DNA of 64,000 bases from an uncultured Kineothrix sp. Lineage in GTDB: Bacteria > Bacillota > Clostridia > Lachnospirales > Lachnospiraceae. A model generated the notes under the pieces. The model had not been told where the DNA came from. It searched no databases and saw only the letters and a list, made by a program, of their open reading frames with translations. The stretch covers positions 1 through 64,000 of the forward strand of contig CAJUSR010000017.1 of the NCBI GenBank assembly GCA_910588855.1, in the 5' to 3' direction. Below, piece after piece: positions 8,195-17,335 of this stretch (its first letter is position 1; the number at the start of each line of letters is the position of its first letter). A program made the translations under genes and the position numbers.

Positions 8195-9103
8195 TTAATC
8201 TAACAATGGAACTAAGATTTTTATTGTCGTACCATGCTCAGGTTTAGAATCAATTTGCATAGTCCCTGACAATAACTTAACTCTCTCTTCCAATATACAT
8301 AGACCAAAATGCCCGTCTTTTGAAGATGAAATATTTTTACTATCGAAACTAACTCCATTATCCGACACAACTATTATACAATTATCATTATCGTCTTTTT
8401 TTATTTCAAAAAATATTTTACTTCCTCCTGAATGTTTGATTGCATTATTTAAACACTCTTCTACAATTCTAAAAATTGTCATTAAAATTAAAGAATTATT
8501 GCAATTTATATTATCAATATTATAATCTATGCTAATTTTTGAAGTTTCTTTTAACTTATCCACTAATCTTTCAAAAGATTCTTTTATTCCAAAGTCATCA
8601 AAAGTCATAGGACGTAAATCAAAAATAATATTTCTCATTTCTTGAATCACAGATTTTAATTTTTTATTTACTACCTCCAATTCCAATCTCGCTCTAATTG
8701 GGTCTTTATCTATATATAAAGAACTTAACTCGATATTATGGACTAAATGAGATAAATTTTGTAAAGTTGTATCATGCAAATCCCTGGCAATGCGATGTCT
8801 TTCTTTTTCCTGAATATCCAATATTTGAAGCCGTTTATTAAAAATATCTCCTCTATGATTTTCTTTTATTTCTAATTCTCTTTTATTTTCTTCTAAAAAT
8901 TCATTTTTTTTTGCAGAAAAATAATTTTCAAATATCTTTAAAATCGAGCTTAAAGTATCTATTCTTGTTTCTAAGATACCTAAAAGATTCCTGCTTTTTT
9001 GATAGTCATTGCTGCTATTGTTTTCTTTATTAATTAAATATTCCTTTTCATTAATAAAATCCTTATATATTTCAATTAAACCTTCATACAATTCATTAGT
9101 CAT
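8195..9103 (-). CDS. Soluble DegS-like sensor histidine kinase
   Basis: 302 aa with no membrane segment. The first 100 residues are a long charged helical region, like the sensor region of DegS. A HisKA_3 dimerisation domain follows, with H110 in RHRIARDLHDTT, then an HATPase domain with N box (EECLNNAIKHS), DNGVSFD and the FGLCILEERV loop. It should sense a cytoplasmic signal and phosphorylate the regulator encoded 18 bp downstream. Start chosen at ATG 9103, preceded by TATGGAGTATTATT. Confidence 0.92.
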   Translation of the reverse strand: MTNELYEGLIEIYKDFINEKEYLINKENNSSNDYQKSRNLLGILETRIDTLSSILKIFENYFSAKKNEFLEENKRELEIKENHRGDIFNKRLQILDIQEKERHRIARDLHDTTLQNLSHLVHNIELSSLYIDKDPIRARLELEVVNKKLKSVIQEMRNIIFDLRPMTFDDFGIKESFERLVDKLKETSKISIDYNIDNINCNNSLILMTIFRIVEECLNNAIKHSGGSKIFFEIKKDDNDNCIIVVSDNGVSFDSKNISSSKDGHFGLCILEERVKLLSGTMQIDSKPEHGTTIKILVPLLD

Positions 9104-9180
9104 AATAATACTCCATAAACAACAAAATAAAATATAATAAATTATAACACACTAGATTTTTTTTTTCATTATTTTTTTAT

Positions 9181-9209
9181 TTGTATCACATGGATGAATC
9201 TTATATAAT
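9181..9209 (+). promoter_or_regulatory. Sigma-A-type promoter for the hydrolase gene
   Basis: TTGTAT at 9181-9186 and TATAAT at 9204-9209 with a 17-bp spacer, 42 bp before the start codon and followed by an AAAAGGAG ribosome site. The flanks are long A/T runs. Confidence 0.7.
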
Positions 9210-9250
9210 AAATAATATATAAAAGTATACATAAAAGGAGACGACCTATT

Positions 9251-10195
9251 ATGAAGAATAAAATAAAAACATTTATTATTCTATCCGGGCTTACTACAAC
9301 TGTAATACATATAATAAATAGAATAAAAAATTCTTTATATAATATAAAAAATTACCTCCGCCATCCAAACAATAATTACTATGAATGGCGCTTTGGAAAA
9401 ATAAGATATATAAAAAAAGGAACAGGCTCCCCCGTTCTTCTTATCCATGATTTAACGATAGGAAGCTCTAATTACGAATTTAATAAAATAATAGACTCTT
9501 TGTCCGAAAAACATGAAGTATATGCTATTGATTTATTAGGTTATGGTTTATCCGATAAACCAAATATTACTTATACCAACTATCTATTTGTCCAGCTGGT
9601 GATTGATTTTATTAAGAATATTATTGGTAAAAAAACAAATATTATTACTACAGGAGACTCTGTCCAAATTGCAGTTATGGCTTGTCATAATGACCCGGAA
9701 GCTATCCATCGAATGATATTTATCAATCCACAAAATTTATATGAATTAAATAAAATTCCTTCCAAACAAACCAGATTTTTGAAATTCTTTATAGATACTC
9801 CTATAATAGGAACATTTATCTATAATTTATTAAGCAATAAAGCGACAATGGAGAAATTATTCAATGAAGAATACATTTATCATAAGATGAATGTAGAAGA
9901 AAAAGATATATTATCTTATTTAGAAGCTGCCCATTATCCTGATTATACTTCAAAATATGCATTCTCCAGTTATATTGGAAAATATATGAACACAAATATA
10001 ATTCATGCACTAAAAGAAATTAATCATTGCATTTATATTATTGGAGGGGAAGAAGAAAAAGAAATACATACAACAGCAGAAAATTATATTTATTATAATA
10101 ATTCTATTGAAGCCGTATTTATTCCTTATACAAAACATCTTCCCCATTTGGAAACGGGCGCAAAAGTCATGGAATACATAAATATTTTTCTATAA
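9251..10195 (+). CDS. Alpha/beta hydrolase with altered nucleophile elbow
   Basis: 314 aa. The fold is clear: LLIHDLTIGSSNYEF (oxyanion loop), VYAIDLLGYGLSDKP, a nucleophile strand IITTGDSVQIAVMA, and the C-terminal TKHLPHLE with probable catalytic H296. The elbow is G-D-S137-V-Q, so the last Gly of GxSxG is Gln. A hydrophobic N-terminal stretch (residues 7-22) may be a membrane anchor. Such proteins hydrolyse esters, amides or similar bonds; the substrate cannot be told. It is single, convergent with rsmG, very rich in Ile, Asn, Lys and Tyr codons, and probably acquired. The family is certain, the function is not. Confidence 0.85.
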   Translation: MKNKIKTFIILSGLTTTVIHIINRIKNSLYNIKNYLRHPNNNYYEWRFGKIRYIKKGTGSPVLLIHDLTIGSSNYEFNKIIDSLSEKHEVYAIDLLGYGLSDKPNITYTNYLFVQLVIDFIKNIIGKKTNIITTGDSVQIAVMACHNDPEAIHRMIFINPQNLYELNKIPSKQTRFLKFFIDTPIIGTFIYNLLSNKATMEKLFNEEYIYHKMNVEEKDILSYLEAAHYPDYTSKYAFSSYIGKYMNTNIIHALKEINHCIYIIGGEEEKEIHTTAENYIYYNNSIEAVFIPYTKHLPHLETGAKVMEYINIFL

Positions 10196-10324
10196 ATCAA
10201 AGACCCCTCTGCAAGAACGGGGTATCAAACTTGCAGCACTGCAGAGCAGCGGGGTATTTGACCCTCGCAGCAGTCGCCAAATGTTTGCAAGCAGCCACTT
10301 GGCTCGTTGCTCGCGGGAATAAAT
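10196..10324 (+). repeat. Intergenic repeat family B, copy 1
   Basis: About 129 bp, starting directly after the hydrolase stop codon. Its reverse complement is at 34933-35062 with only scattered differences (shared blocks include GGGGTATCAAACTTGCAGC, AGCAGCGGGGTATTTGACCC and GCAGCCACTTGGCTCGTTGC). It is GC-rich compared with its surroundings and carries internal inverted segments (CTTGCAGC/GCTGC, CCCCG/CGGGG). It lies between convergent genes, where it could end transcription. Confidence 0.9.
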
Positions 10325-10334
10325 ATAAAAACAA

Positions 10335-11081
10335 TTATATTTTTATGGGTTCCCTGGAAGGTATTCCGGCCTTCCTTGGATATTGATATGGTGTTTTTTT
10401 AACCTTTTTAATAACAAGAAGATTCCGATATATATCGGAAAAAGGAAGATAATAATCTACCTGTTCTTCAATTTCTCCACCCAATACGGAAATTGCTTTT
10501 GTCGCATTCAATAGTTCTTCTGTCAGCCGCTCTGACTTATAACAAATAAACTTGCCTCCTTTTTTCACAAAGGGAATACAATATTCGGAAAGAGTGGAAA
10601 GGTTTGCCACAGCCCTGGAAACACATAAATCATACTTTTCCCTTAGTTTGTCAGGCTTTGCATAATCTTCTGCTCTTCCGTGGATAGCTTCAATATTGTC
10701 CAATTCTAATTCTGAAATGACTTCATCCAAAAATTTTATCCTCTTTTTAAGGGAATCCAATAAAGTAACTTTAATACCAGGAAAGGCAATCTTAATAGGA
10801 ATGCCAGGGAATCCAGCCCCTGTTCCTATATCAATTAGATTCAAATTTCTATCCTCACATTTTAAATTATAAGCTTTTATAAGAGATAAGCTATCTATAA
10901 AATGTTTCTTCATCACTTCATCAAAATCTATAATAGCAGTTAAATTCATAAATGAATTCCATTCAACTAAAAGTTCATAATAACGTATAAACTGATTTAA
11001 TTGATTCTCTTCCAAAAAAATATGTAATTCATCCAAATCATCTATAAATTGCTCAAGATTAAATTTATTCATATGTTCCAA
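10335..11081 (-). CDS. rsmG: 16S rRNA (guanine-527-N7)-methyltransferase RsmG
   Basis: 248 aa, normal for the family. It uses S-adenosylmethionine to methylate N7 of G527 in 16S rRNA. The SAM-binding motif LIDIGTGAGFPGIPIKI and the DSLKKRIKFLDEV and SRAVANLSTLSEYC motifs are present. The frame starts with TTG at 11081 (AGGG six bases upstream); an ATG three codons later at 11072 is the alternative. It begins 8 nt after the mnmG stop, so translation is probably coupled. Confidence 0.96.
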   Translation of the reverse strand: MEHMNKFNLEQFIDDLDELHIFLEENQLNQFIRYYELLVEWNSFMNLTAIIDFDEVMKKHFIDSLSLIKAYNLKCEDRNLNLIDIGTGAGFPGIPIKIAFPGIKVTLLDSLKKRIKFLDEVISELELDNIEAIHGRAEDYAKPDKLREKYDLCVSRAVANLSTLSEYCIPFVKKGGKFICYKSERLTEELLNATKAISVLGGEIEEQVDYYLPFSDIYRNLLVIKKVKKTPYQYPRKAGIPSREPIKI

Positions 11082-11089
11082 TTTTAACC

Positions 11090-12994
11090 CTATCCGTTCT
11101 TTTCATTCTTTTTCTGAAACTGCTCCAAATAAATAAGCAAAACAGAAATATCCGCAGGAGAAACACCTGAAATCCGAGAGGCCTGGCCTACCGATACCGG
11201 TTTATTATCTATCAGCTTTTGCCTTGCCTCCAAACGGAGACTTCCTATATCATGATAATCCAAATCTTCAGGTATTTTTTTACTTTCCATCTTTTTAAAC
11301 TGTTTTACTTGTTTTAACTGTCTGGAAATATAACCTTCATATTTTATTTCTATTTCCACTTGTTCTATCACATCTTTCGGCAAAGGCTTTCTTTCTACAT
11401 CTATTTCCGAAAGGATATCATAAGACAATTCAGGCCGGCACATTAATTCTGCCATATTTGTTCCTGTCTTCAATTCAGAACTTCCCTTTGAAAAAAGAAA
11501 TTCCTGAATTTTTTTTGAGGCCCCTACCGAAAGTTTTTTCAAACGTTCTACTTCCTTTTCAATCATCTCTTTTTTTTGTATCATTGCTTCATAATCTTCT
11601 TTAGAAACAAGGCCGGCTTGATACCCTTTTTCCCTAAGGCGTAAATCTGCATTATCCTGACGAAGCAAAAGGCGGTATTCTGCTCTGGAAGTCATCATCC
11701 GGTAAGGCTCAAAATTATCTTTTGTCACCAAGTCATCAATCAATACACCTATATATGCTTCAGAGCGGTCTAAAATTATCTGTTCTTTCCCCTGAATCGA
11801 AAGGGCTGCATTAATCCCAGCAATCAAACCTTGAGCCGCTGCCTCTTCGTAGCCGCTGCTTCCATTAAACTGCCCACCGCTAAATAACCCTTTTATCTTT
11901 TTAAATTCCAAGGTAGGATATAACTGTTTCGGATTCATACAATCGTATTCTATCGCATAAGCATTTCTTACAATTTTACAATTCTCTAAACCGGGTACCG
12001 TACGATACATGGCAAGCTGCACATCTTCCGGAAGGGAAGAAGACATACCGCCTACATACATTTCATTTGTATGCAAACCCTCCGGCTCTATAAATACCTG
12101 ATGCCTTTCCTTATCCGCAAACTTAACCACTTTGTCTTCAATCGAAGGGCAATATCTCGGTCCCGTTCCTTCAATCACTCCTGCATAAATAGGAGAACGG
12201 TCTAAATTATTTTTTATAATTTCATGTGTTTTTTCATTTGTATAAGTTAACCAACAAGAAACCTGTTCAATCTGAACGTCTTCCGGATTTGTTGAAAAAG
12301 AAAAAGGAACAACTTTCTTATCGCCAAACTGTTCATCCATTTTAGAAAAATCAATACTTCTTTTATCCATCCGGGCAGGTGTTCCTGTTTTGAACCTCCT
12401 CATTTCAATACCAAGATTAACCAATGCATCCGTCAAATGATTTGCTGCCTGCAATCCGTTGGGCCCGGTATAAGTAATCGCTTCTCCGCAAAGACATCTT
12501 GCTTTTAAATAAGTCCCTGTACAAAGAATTACCGCTTTACATTCATAAACAGCGCCTGTAAATATTTTTATCCCTGTTACTCTATTTCCATCCGTCAAAA
12601 TATCACAGACTTCCGCCTGCTTTATTGTTAGATTATCCTGATTTTCGAGAACTTTCCTCATCGCTCTGGAATACTCTGCTTTATCTGCCTGTGCCCTAAG
12701 AGAATGGACGGCAGGGCCTTTGGATTTGTTCAGCATTTTTGACTGGATAAATGTTTTATCAATTATCTTCCCCATCTCTCCACCAAGCGCATCCACTTCC
12801 CTTACCAAATGACCCTTAGAGGAACCTCCTATATTCGGATTACAAGGCATCAAAGCAATACTATCCACATTAACCGTAAAAATAACGGTTTCCAATCCAA
12901 GCCTGGCACAAGCTAATGCAGCTTCACATCCTGCATGCCCAGCCCCGACTACACAAACATCTACTTTTTCCTTTATTTCTAATCCCGGCATCAA
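11090..12994 (-). CDS. mnmG: tRNA uridine-5-carboxymethylaminomethyl modification enzyme MnmG (GidA)
   Basis: 634 aa, full length. FAD-binding GxGxxG is at the N-terminus (VCVVGAGHAGCEAALACARLG), followed by NPNIGGSSKGHLVREVDALGG and the FAD-contacting TGPRYCPSIEDK, and the C-terminal helical domain that contacts MnmE (SGVSPADISVLLIYLEQ). With MnmE it adds the carboxymethylaminomethyl group to U34 of certain tRNAs. It lies 24 bp after mnmE in the conserved origin operon. Confidence 0.98.
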   Translation of the reverse strand: MMPGLEIKEKVDVCVVGAGHAGCEAALACARLGLETVIFTVNVDSIALMPCNPNIGGSSKGHLVREVDALGGEMGKIIDKTFIQSKMLNKSKGPAVHSLRAQADKAEYSRAMRKVLENQDNLTIKQAEVCDILTDGNRVTGIKIFTGAVYECKAVILCTGTYLKARCLCGEAITYTGPNGLQAANHLTDALVNLGIEMRRFKTGTPARMDKRSIDFSKMDEQFGDKKVVPFSFSTNPEDVQIEQVSCWLTYTNEKTHEIIKNNLDRSPIYAGVIEGTGPRYCPSIEDKVVKFADKERHQVFIEPEGLHTNEMYVGGMSSSLPEDVQLAMYRTVPGLENCKIVRNAYAIEYDCMNPKQLYPTLEFKKIKGLFSGGQFNGSSGYEEAAAQGLIAGINAALSIQGKEQIILDRSEAYIGVLIDDLVTKDNFEPYRMMTSRAEYRLLLRQDNADLRLREKGYQAGLVSKEDYEAMIQKKEMIEKEVERLKKLSVGASKKIQEFLFSKGSSELKTGTNMAELMCRPELSYDILSEIDVERKPLPKDVIEQVEIEIKYEGYISRQLKQVKQFKKMESKKIPEDLDYHDIGSLRLEARQKLIDNKPVSVGQASRISGVSPADISVLLIYLEQFQKKNEKNG

Positions 12995-13018
12995 AAATCC
13001 CTTTCCTTTTATCCTTGC

Positions 13019-14425
13019 TTATTTACCCATACAAAATTGAGAAAAAATTTCATTCATCAAATCTTCCCCAATTTCCTCTCCAATTATCCTTCCTAAAGAT
13101 TCATAACAGCTCATCAAATCTATCGAATAAAAATCTTCAGGCATATTATTTTCAAGGCTTTCTTTTACCTGTAACATACTTTCATATGCATCCATGACCG
13201 CTTCTTTATGGCGCATATTGGTAATTACTACTTCATCATTCAACAAAATCTCCCCATTAAAAAACAACTCTTTTATCGTTTCCTCAAAAACATCTATCCC
13301 TTCATTTTCTTTCATTGAAGTCTTTATAAAGCGGACTTCAGGAAGAATATTTTTTTCGCTTCTCTTTTTTATTTCATCCCTTACCATATCTTCCGTAGCT
13401 AAAACAGGAAGGTCTGTCTTATTTAAAAGTATAACAAACTTTTTATCCGATATCATATGAATAATATCATAGTCACTTTCATCTAAAGGAACGGAAACAT
13501 CTACCACATAAACAATCAAATCCGCTTCCTTTGCAAATTTTCTGGCCCTTTCCACCCCTATTTTTTCTACGGCATCTTCCGTAAACCGAATGCCTGCCGT
13601 ATCAATAATATTTAATTGAATGCCATTCAGACTAATGCTTTCTTCCAAAACATCCCTTGTAGTTCCGGCAATATCTGTTACAATTGCTTTTTCTTCCCCA
13701 ACCAGAAGATTTAAAAAAGAAGATTTTCCAGCATTCGGTTTCCCTATAATAACAGTATGGATTCCTTCTTTCATTATTTTTCCATTTTCCGCAGAATCTA
13801 TTAGTTTTTTTAAACGCCCCAAAATACTTTCTGTCTTTTCCTGCAATCTTTCGTGGTAACCATCTAAACTAATATGTTCCGGATCATCTAAAGCAGATTC
13901 AATAAAAGCAATCTCATAAATAATATCTTCCCTTAACTCTCTTATTATTTCTGACACAGAGCCCCTCAGCTGCCTTATGGAATTTTCCAAAGAAAATTTA
14001 TTTTTAGAATGAATAATATCCATTACAGCTTCCGCTTTTGACAAATCTATTCTTCCGTTTAAAAAAGCCCTTTTTGTAAATTCCCCCGGCTCTGCAAGCC
14101 TAGCCCCATTTTCAATAACAGTCTCTAAAATATTTTTTACCATAAGGACACCCCCATGGCAATTAATTTCTACAGTATCTTCTGCAGTATAACTATTAGG
14201 GGAAATCATTAAACTCACCATAACTTCATCTATAATTTTACCTTTATTTACAATATATCCATAATGGATGGAATGGGATTTAAAATCATGGAAACAATAT
14301 TTACCCGATTTTGACCGATAAATTTTATCCACAATCATTACCGCATCTTCTCCGCTTATCCTCACAATCCCAATTCCTGAATCCGTCATTCCGGTAGCTA
14401 TCGCTGCAATCGTATCACTTTTCAT
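13019..14425 (-). CDS. mnmE: tRNA modification GTPase MnmE (TrmE)
   Basis: 468 aa from ATG 14425, which has GGGGGT before it; the frame opens four codons earlier at a TTG. It has an N-terminal tetrahydrofolate-binding domain, a helical domain, and an inserted G domain with GKPNAGKSS (G1), DIAGTTRD (G2 loop), DTAG (G3) and NKTD (G4). The C-terminal C-x-G-K ending (FCMGK) is intact. It works with MnmG on wobble U34 of tRNA. Confidence 0.98.
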   Translation of the reverse strand: MKSDTIAAIATGMTDSGIGIVRISGEDAVMIVDKIYRSKSGKYCFHDFKSHSIHYGYIVNKGKIIDEVMVSLMISPNSYTAEDTVEINCHGGVLMVKNILETVIENGARLAEPGEFTKRAFLNGRIDLSKAEAVMDIIHSKNKFSLENSIRQLRGSVSEIIRELREDIIYEIAFIESALDDPEHISLDGYHERLQEKTESILGRLKKLIDSAENGKIMKEGIHTVIIGKPNAGKSSFLNLLVGEEKAIVTDIAGTTRDVLEESISLNGIQLNIIDTAGIRFTEDAVEKIGVERARKFAKEADLIVYVVDVSVPLDESDYDIIHMISDKKFVILLNKTDLPVLATEDMVRDEIKKRSEKNILPEVRFIKTSMKENEGIDVFEETIKELFFNGEILLNDEVVITNMRHKEAVMDAYESMLQVKESLENNMPEDFYSIDLMSCYESLGRIIGEEIGEDLMNEIFSQFCMGK

Positions 14426-14454
14426 CCTAACCCCCAAAATACTTCCTTATTACA

Positions 14455-14491
14455 AAAACCCTTGAATTAAAAATACTTCAAGGGTTTTTAT
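14455..14491 (-). terminator. Hairpin between jag and mnmE
   Basis: AACCCTTGAA at 14458 pairs with TTCAAGGGTT at 14480 around a 10-nt loop, followed by T-runs on both strands. In the direction of this operon it lies after jag and before mnmE, so it may reduce read-through and set a lower level for mnmE-mnmG-rsmG. Confidence 0.75.
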
Positions 14492-14511
14492 ATCATACAG
14501 GGATTTATTCC

Positions 14512-15135
14512 CTATTTCTTTAAAGTAACTACTACCCTGCGGAACGGTTCTTCTCCTTCGCTATGTGTCGTCACATACTTATCGTTCTGCAAAGCCGAAT
14601 GGATAATTCTTCTTTCATAAGGATTCATCGGCTCAAGGGAAACGGAACGTTTTGTTCTTTTTACTTTATAAGCAATATTTTTTGCCAGATTTTCCAGCGT
14701 TTCTTTTCTTCTCTGCCTATAATTTTCCGTATCCACTTTTACTCTGATATAGCTTTCTGATTCTTTGTTAACAACAAGGGAAACAAGATACTGCAAAGAA
14801 TCTAAAGTCTGTCCTCTTTTTCCAATAAGGACTCCCATCTCATCCCCGCTCAAATCAATATCCATATAATTATCCAGTTCATCATACTTTATATGAACTG
14901 CAACTATAAGATTCATAGCTTCAAAAACGCTATCAAGAAAATCTTTTGCCTTATCTTTAACGGAAGATTTTACTTTTGCTTTAATAATAGCCGGTTTAGA
15001 CCCAATTCCAAGGAATCCTGAAGAACCTTCTTCAATTACAATGTAGTCTAACTTATCACTTGTCACAAGAAGTTTCTGGCAAGCTTCCGTAATAGCATCA
15101 TTTACTGTTTTTGCTGATACTTCCATATATTCCAT
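14512..15135 (-). CDS. jag: RNA-binding protein Jag/KhpB
   Basis: 207 aa. An N-terminal Jag domain (EVSAKTVNDAITEACQKL), a KH domain with GKRGQTLDSLQYL, and a C-terminal R3H domain (LEPMNPYERRIIHSALQ). In other Firmicutes KhpB pairs with KhpA, binds many transcripts and affects cell elongation and sporulation. The start at 15135 is preceded by GGGAGGG. It lies 15 bp after yidC. Confidence 0.95.
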   Translation of the reverse strand: MEYMEVSAKTVNDAITEACQKLLVTSDKLDYIVIEEGSSGFLGIGSKPAIIKAKVKSSVKDKAKDFLDSVFEAMNLIVAVHIKYDELDNYMDIDLSGDEMGVLIGKRGQTLDSLQYLVSLVVNKESESYIRVKVDTENYRQRRKETLENLAKNIAYKVKRTKRSVSLEPMNPYERRIIHSALQNDKYVTTHSEGEEPFRRVVVTLKK

Positions 15136-15150
15136 GATAATACCCTCCCA

Positions 15151-16449
15151 CTATTTTCTGTTATTCTTCTCATTATACTGCTTTACCATATTGGCTTTTG
15201 AAGCGATACTGCCTGGTTTTGCATTTTTGCTATAATATTCCGTTGATTTTTTCATTGCCAAATCCCTTTCCTCCTGTGTCATAGATGAGGAAGAGGATGC
15301 TTTTGAAGCAATACTTCTTGTACTCATATTTGCATAATTATTGATTGTCTTTGGATTTATCCCTGATTTTTCTAATTTTTTATTTCTTTTTTCCACATTC
15401 TTTTTAATTAATTCATCCAAATCCATCTTGTCGATATGTTTGTTTATAATTACCTGCTGGATACTTCTTACAACAGAACCGGCAATCCAGTAAAGACCCA
15501 TACCTGCAGGAAGCGTATAACAAAATATTGCCGACATAACAGGCATCATATAATTCATTGTCTTCATAGAAGATGCCATCGGATTATCCTGTGAATTATT
15601 ATTGCTTTCCGGCTGCGGCATAAGCTTTGTATTAATCCACTGGGTAATTGCTGACAGCAATGGAACGGCAATCGCTGCAGCCACCATAACATAAGCTCCT
15701 GAAGAAATCGCTTCTTTTACAATAAAAGAAGGGGAATTTCCTATGTTCAACCCTAAAAAATTATTATATATTTCCAAAGTTTCTAATGTATTGTTTACAT
15801 CGACCGACAAAGAAGGGAATTTTTCTGCTATGCTGTTCCATTCTGAAGTAGAAGCACGGTTCAATACATCCACAAATGTATTCCTTACATAATCCATATT
15901 TCCGCCTGTAAAAGCTTCATTGGAGAACTGCTTTGTAAACATAGCAGCATCTTTAAAAGTCTGAATAAATTCCGTACTTCCTGCCTGCGCAATAAGCTTG
16001 TCCACCAAAGGGAAAAAAGCGTCTTTAATTTTACCAACATAAGCAGGCATTGCATAAATAACACGGTAAAGAGCAAAAAGAATCGGCATCTGAATCAAAA
16101 GCTGGACACAGCTTCCCGTAGCAGAAACTCCATATTTTGCATATACAGCCTGTGTCTCTTCATTCATCCTCATCATGGATTCATTATCTTTTTTATTCTT
16201 ATACTTTGCCTGAATTGCCTGAAGTTCAGGATTCATCTTTGCAGATAATTTTGAAAATTTCTGCTGCTTTATTGTAAGCGGCATCATAAGAAGATATATT
16301 ACGATTGTAAATAAAATGATAGATAAACCTATATTAGGAATACCAATCTTGTCCAAACAGAAAAAGATACCTTCCATTATATAGCCGAGTATTTTAGCAA
16401 CCGGTCCAATAAGAAAAGTCTGATTCTGAGTTAAAATTATTCCAGGCAA
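15151..16449 (-). CDS. yidC: Membrane protein insertase YidC (SpoIIIJ type)
   Basis: 432 aa, longer than B. subtilis SpoIIIJ. It has the five conserved membrane segments: an N-terminal pair, the amphipathic cytoplasmic hairpin rich in K/M/Q (QQKFSKLSAKMNPELQAIQ), and the C-terminal segments (MPVMSAIFCYTLPAGMGLYW). It inserts membrane proteins alone or with SecYEG. Unlike SpoIIIJ it has no lipobox cysteine, and it carries a long external loop (about 150-240). The basic serine-rich tail may bind ribosomes. It is co-transcribed with jag and yidD. Confidence 0.95.
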   Translation of the reverse strand: MPGIILTQNQTFLIGPVAKILGYIMEGIFFCLDKIGIPNIGLSIILFTIVIYLLMMPLTIKQQKFSKLSAKMNPELQAIQAKYKNKKDNESMMRMNEETQAVYAKYGVSATGSCVQLLIQMPILFALYRVIYAMPAYVGKIKDAFFPLVDKLIAQAGSTEFIQTFKDAAMFTKQFSNEAFTGGNMDYVRNTFVDVLNRASTSEWNSIAEKFPSLSVDVNNTLETLEIYNNFLGLNIGNSPSFIVKEAISSGAYVMVAAAIAVPLLSAITQWINTKLMPQPESNNNSQDNPMASSMKTMNYMMPVMSAIFCYTLPAGMGLYWIAGSVVRSIQQVIINKHIDKMDLDELIKKNVEKRNKKLEKSGINPKTINNYANMSTRSIASKASSSSSMTQEERDLAMKKSTEYYSKNAKPGSIASKANMVKQYNEKNNRK

Positions 16450-16485
16450 TTTCTTTCCTCCTACATTTTCATAAAATTTCTGACT

Positions 16486-16719
16486 CTATGGAACAGGGTC
16501 ATATCCTCCCTTTGAAAAAGGATTGCACCTGAGTATCCTCCAGACTGCCAAAAGACCGCCTTTCAAAGCGCCGTATTTTTCTACCGCCTCCAAACCATAT
16601 TCGGAACAAGTAGGTATATAAGGGCATTTGGTAGATTTCATAGGAGATATATACTTTCTATAGAATCGAATCAAGTAAATCACTAATTTTTTCATAACCA
16701 TTTTCAAATCAAACTTCAT
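16486..16719 (-). CDS. yidD: Membrane protein insertion efficiency factor YidD
   Basis: 77 aa as annotated. Typical YidD: an amphipathic N-terminal helix, FYRKYISPMKSTKCPYIPTC with the conserved cysteines, and LRCNPFSKGGYDPVP at the C-terminus. It assists YidC. The true start may be the internal ATG at 16695 (MKKLVIYLIRF), which fits the usual family length; neither start has a strong ribosome site. It overlaps the end of rnpA by 11 bp. Confidence 0.93.
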   Translation of the reverse strand: MKFDLKMVMKKLVIYLIRFYRKYISPMKSTKCPYIPTCSEYGLEAVEKYGALKGGLLAVWRILRCNPFSKGGYDPVP

Positions 16720-17062
16720 AAAAAAATATTTTAATTATATGATGAAGTTTTCCAAGATGCAGTAATGCGCTTTCTATTTCGGCATAAGAAGCCGATTTCG
16801 CATTGTTTCTTCCAATGACTACTATATCTAAACCACTATTAAATATATTTTCATGTAGTCTGTAACTTTCTCTTACCAGCCTTGTCACTCTATGGCGGAC
16901 AACGCTGTTTCCAACTTTCTTACTTACTGATATTCCAATCCTGTTTACTTCTTTATTATTTTTCAATACATACATTACCAGATACTTATTAGCATAAGAC
17001 TTGCCTTTTTTATAAACATTCTTGAAATCATCGTTTTTTTTCAAAGAATCTGAGAATCTCAT
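16709..17062 (-). CDS. rnpA: Ribonuclease P protein component
   Basis: 117 aa. Basic protein subunit of RNase P, which removes 5' leaders from pre-tRNAs. The aromatic substrate-binding cleft FKNVYKKGKSYANKYLVMYV and the RNR-type motif (GNSVVRHRVTRLVRESYR) are present. It lies 41 bp after rpmH, with a terminator-like hairpin between, and overlaps yidD. Confidence 0.97.
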   Translation of the reverse strand: MRFSDSLKKNDDFKNVYKKGKSYANKYLVMYVLKNNKEVNRIGISVSKKVGNSVVRHRVTRLVRESYRLHENIFNSGLDIVVIGRNNAKSASYAEIESALLHLGKLHHIIKIFFYEV

Positions 17063-17080
17063 CTTCTATTCCTCAAAGAG

Positions 17081-17104
17081 AAAAAAGGCCACAAAACTGC
17101 GGCC
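17081..17104 (-). terminator. Attenuator-like terminator between rpmH and rnpA
   Basis: On the minus strand GGCCGCA pairs with TGTGGCC (7 bp, one GU) around a 4-nt loop, followed directly by TTTTTT. The stem begins at the rpmH stop codon. It should release many transcripts after rpmH so that L34 is made in excess over RnpA. Confidence 0.85.
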
Positions 17105-17238
17105 TATGCTGATAATCTCTTTCTTCCTTTTGCTCTTCTGGCAGCTAAAACTCTTCTTCCGCCTTTTGTACTCATTCTAGCCCTGAAACCATGAACTTTT
17201 TTCCTTTTCCTCTTGTTCGGCTGAAATGTCATTTTCAT
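17104..17238 (-). CDS. rpmH: 50S ribosomal protein L34
   Basis: 44 aa: starts MKMTFQPNKRKRKKVHGFR and ends RRAKGRKRLSA, the whole L34 sequence, very rich in Arg and Lys. It is preceded by the ideal site AAAAGGAGGTG. It is the first gene of the leftward origin operon. Confidence 0.98.
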   Translation of the reverse strand: MKMTFQPNKRKRKKVHGFRARMSTKGGRRVLAARRAKGRKRLSA

Positions 17239-17335
17239 AATTGATGCACCTCCTTTTCCAGCCCATATACATAATACCTTCTATATTATTTCAGGCAAAT
17301 ATATTTTAACAAATGTATTGAAAAATATCATTACG

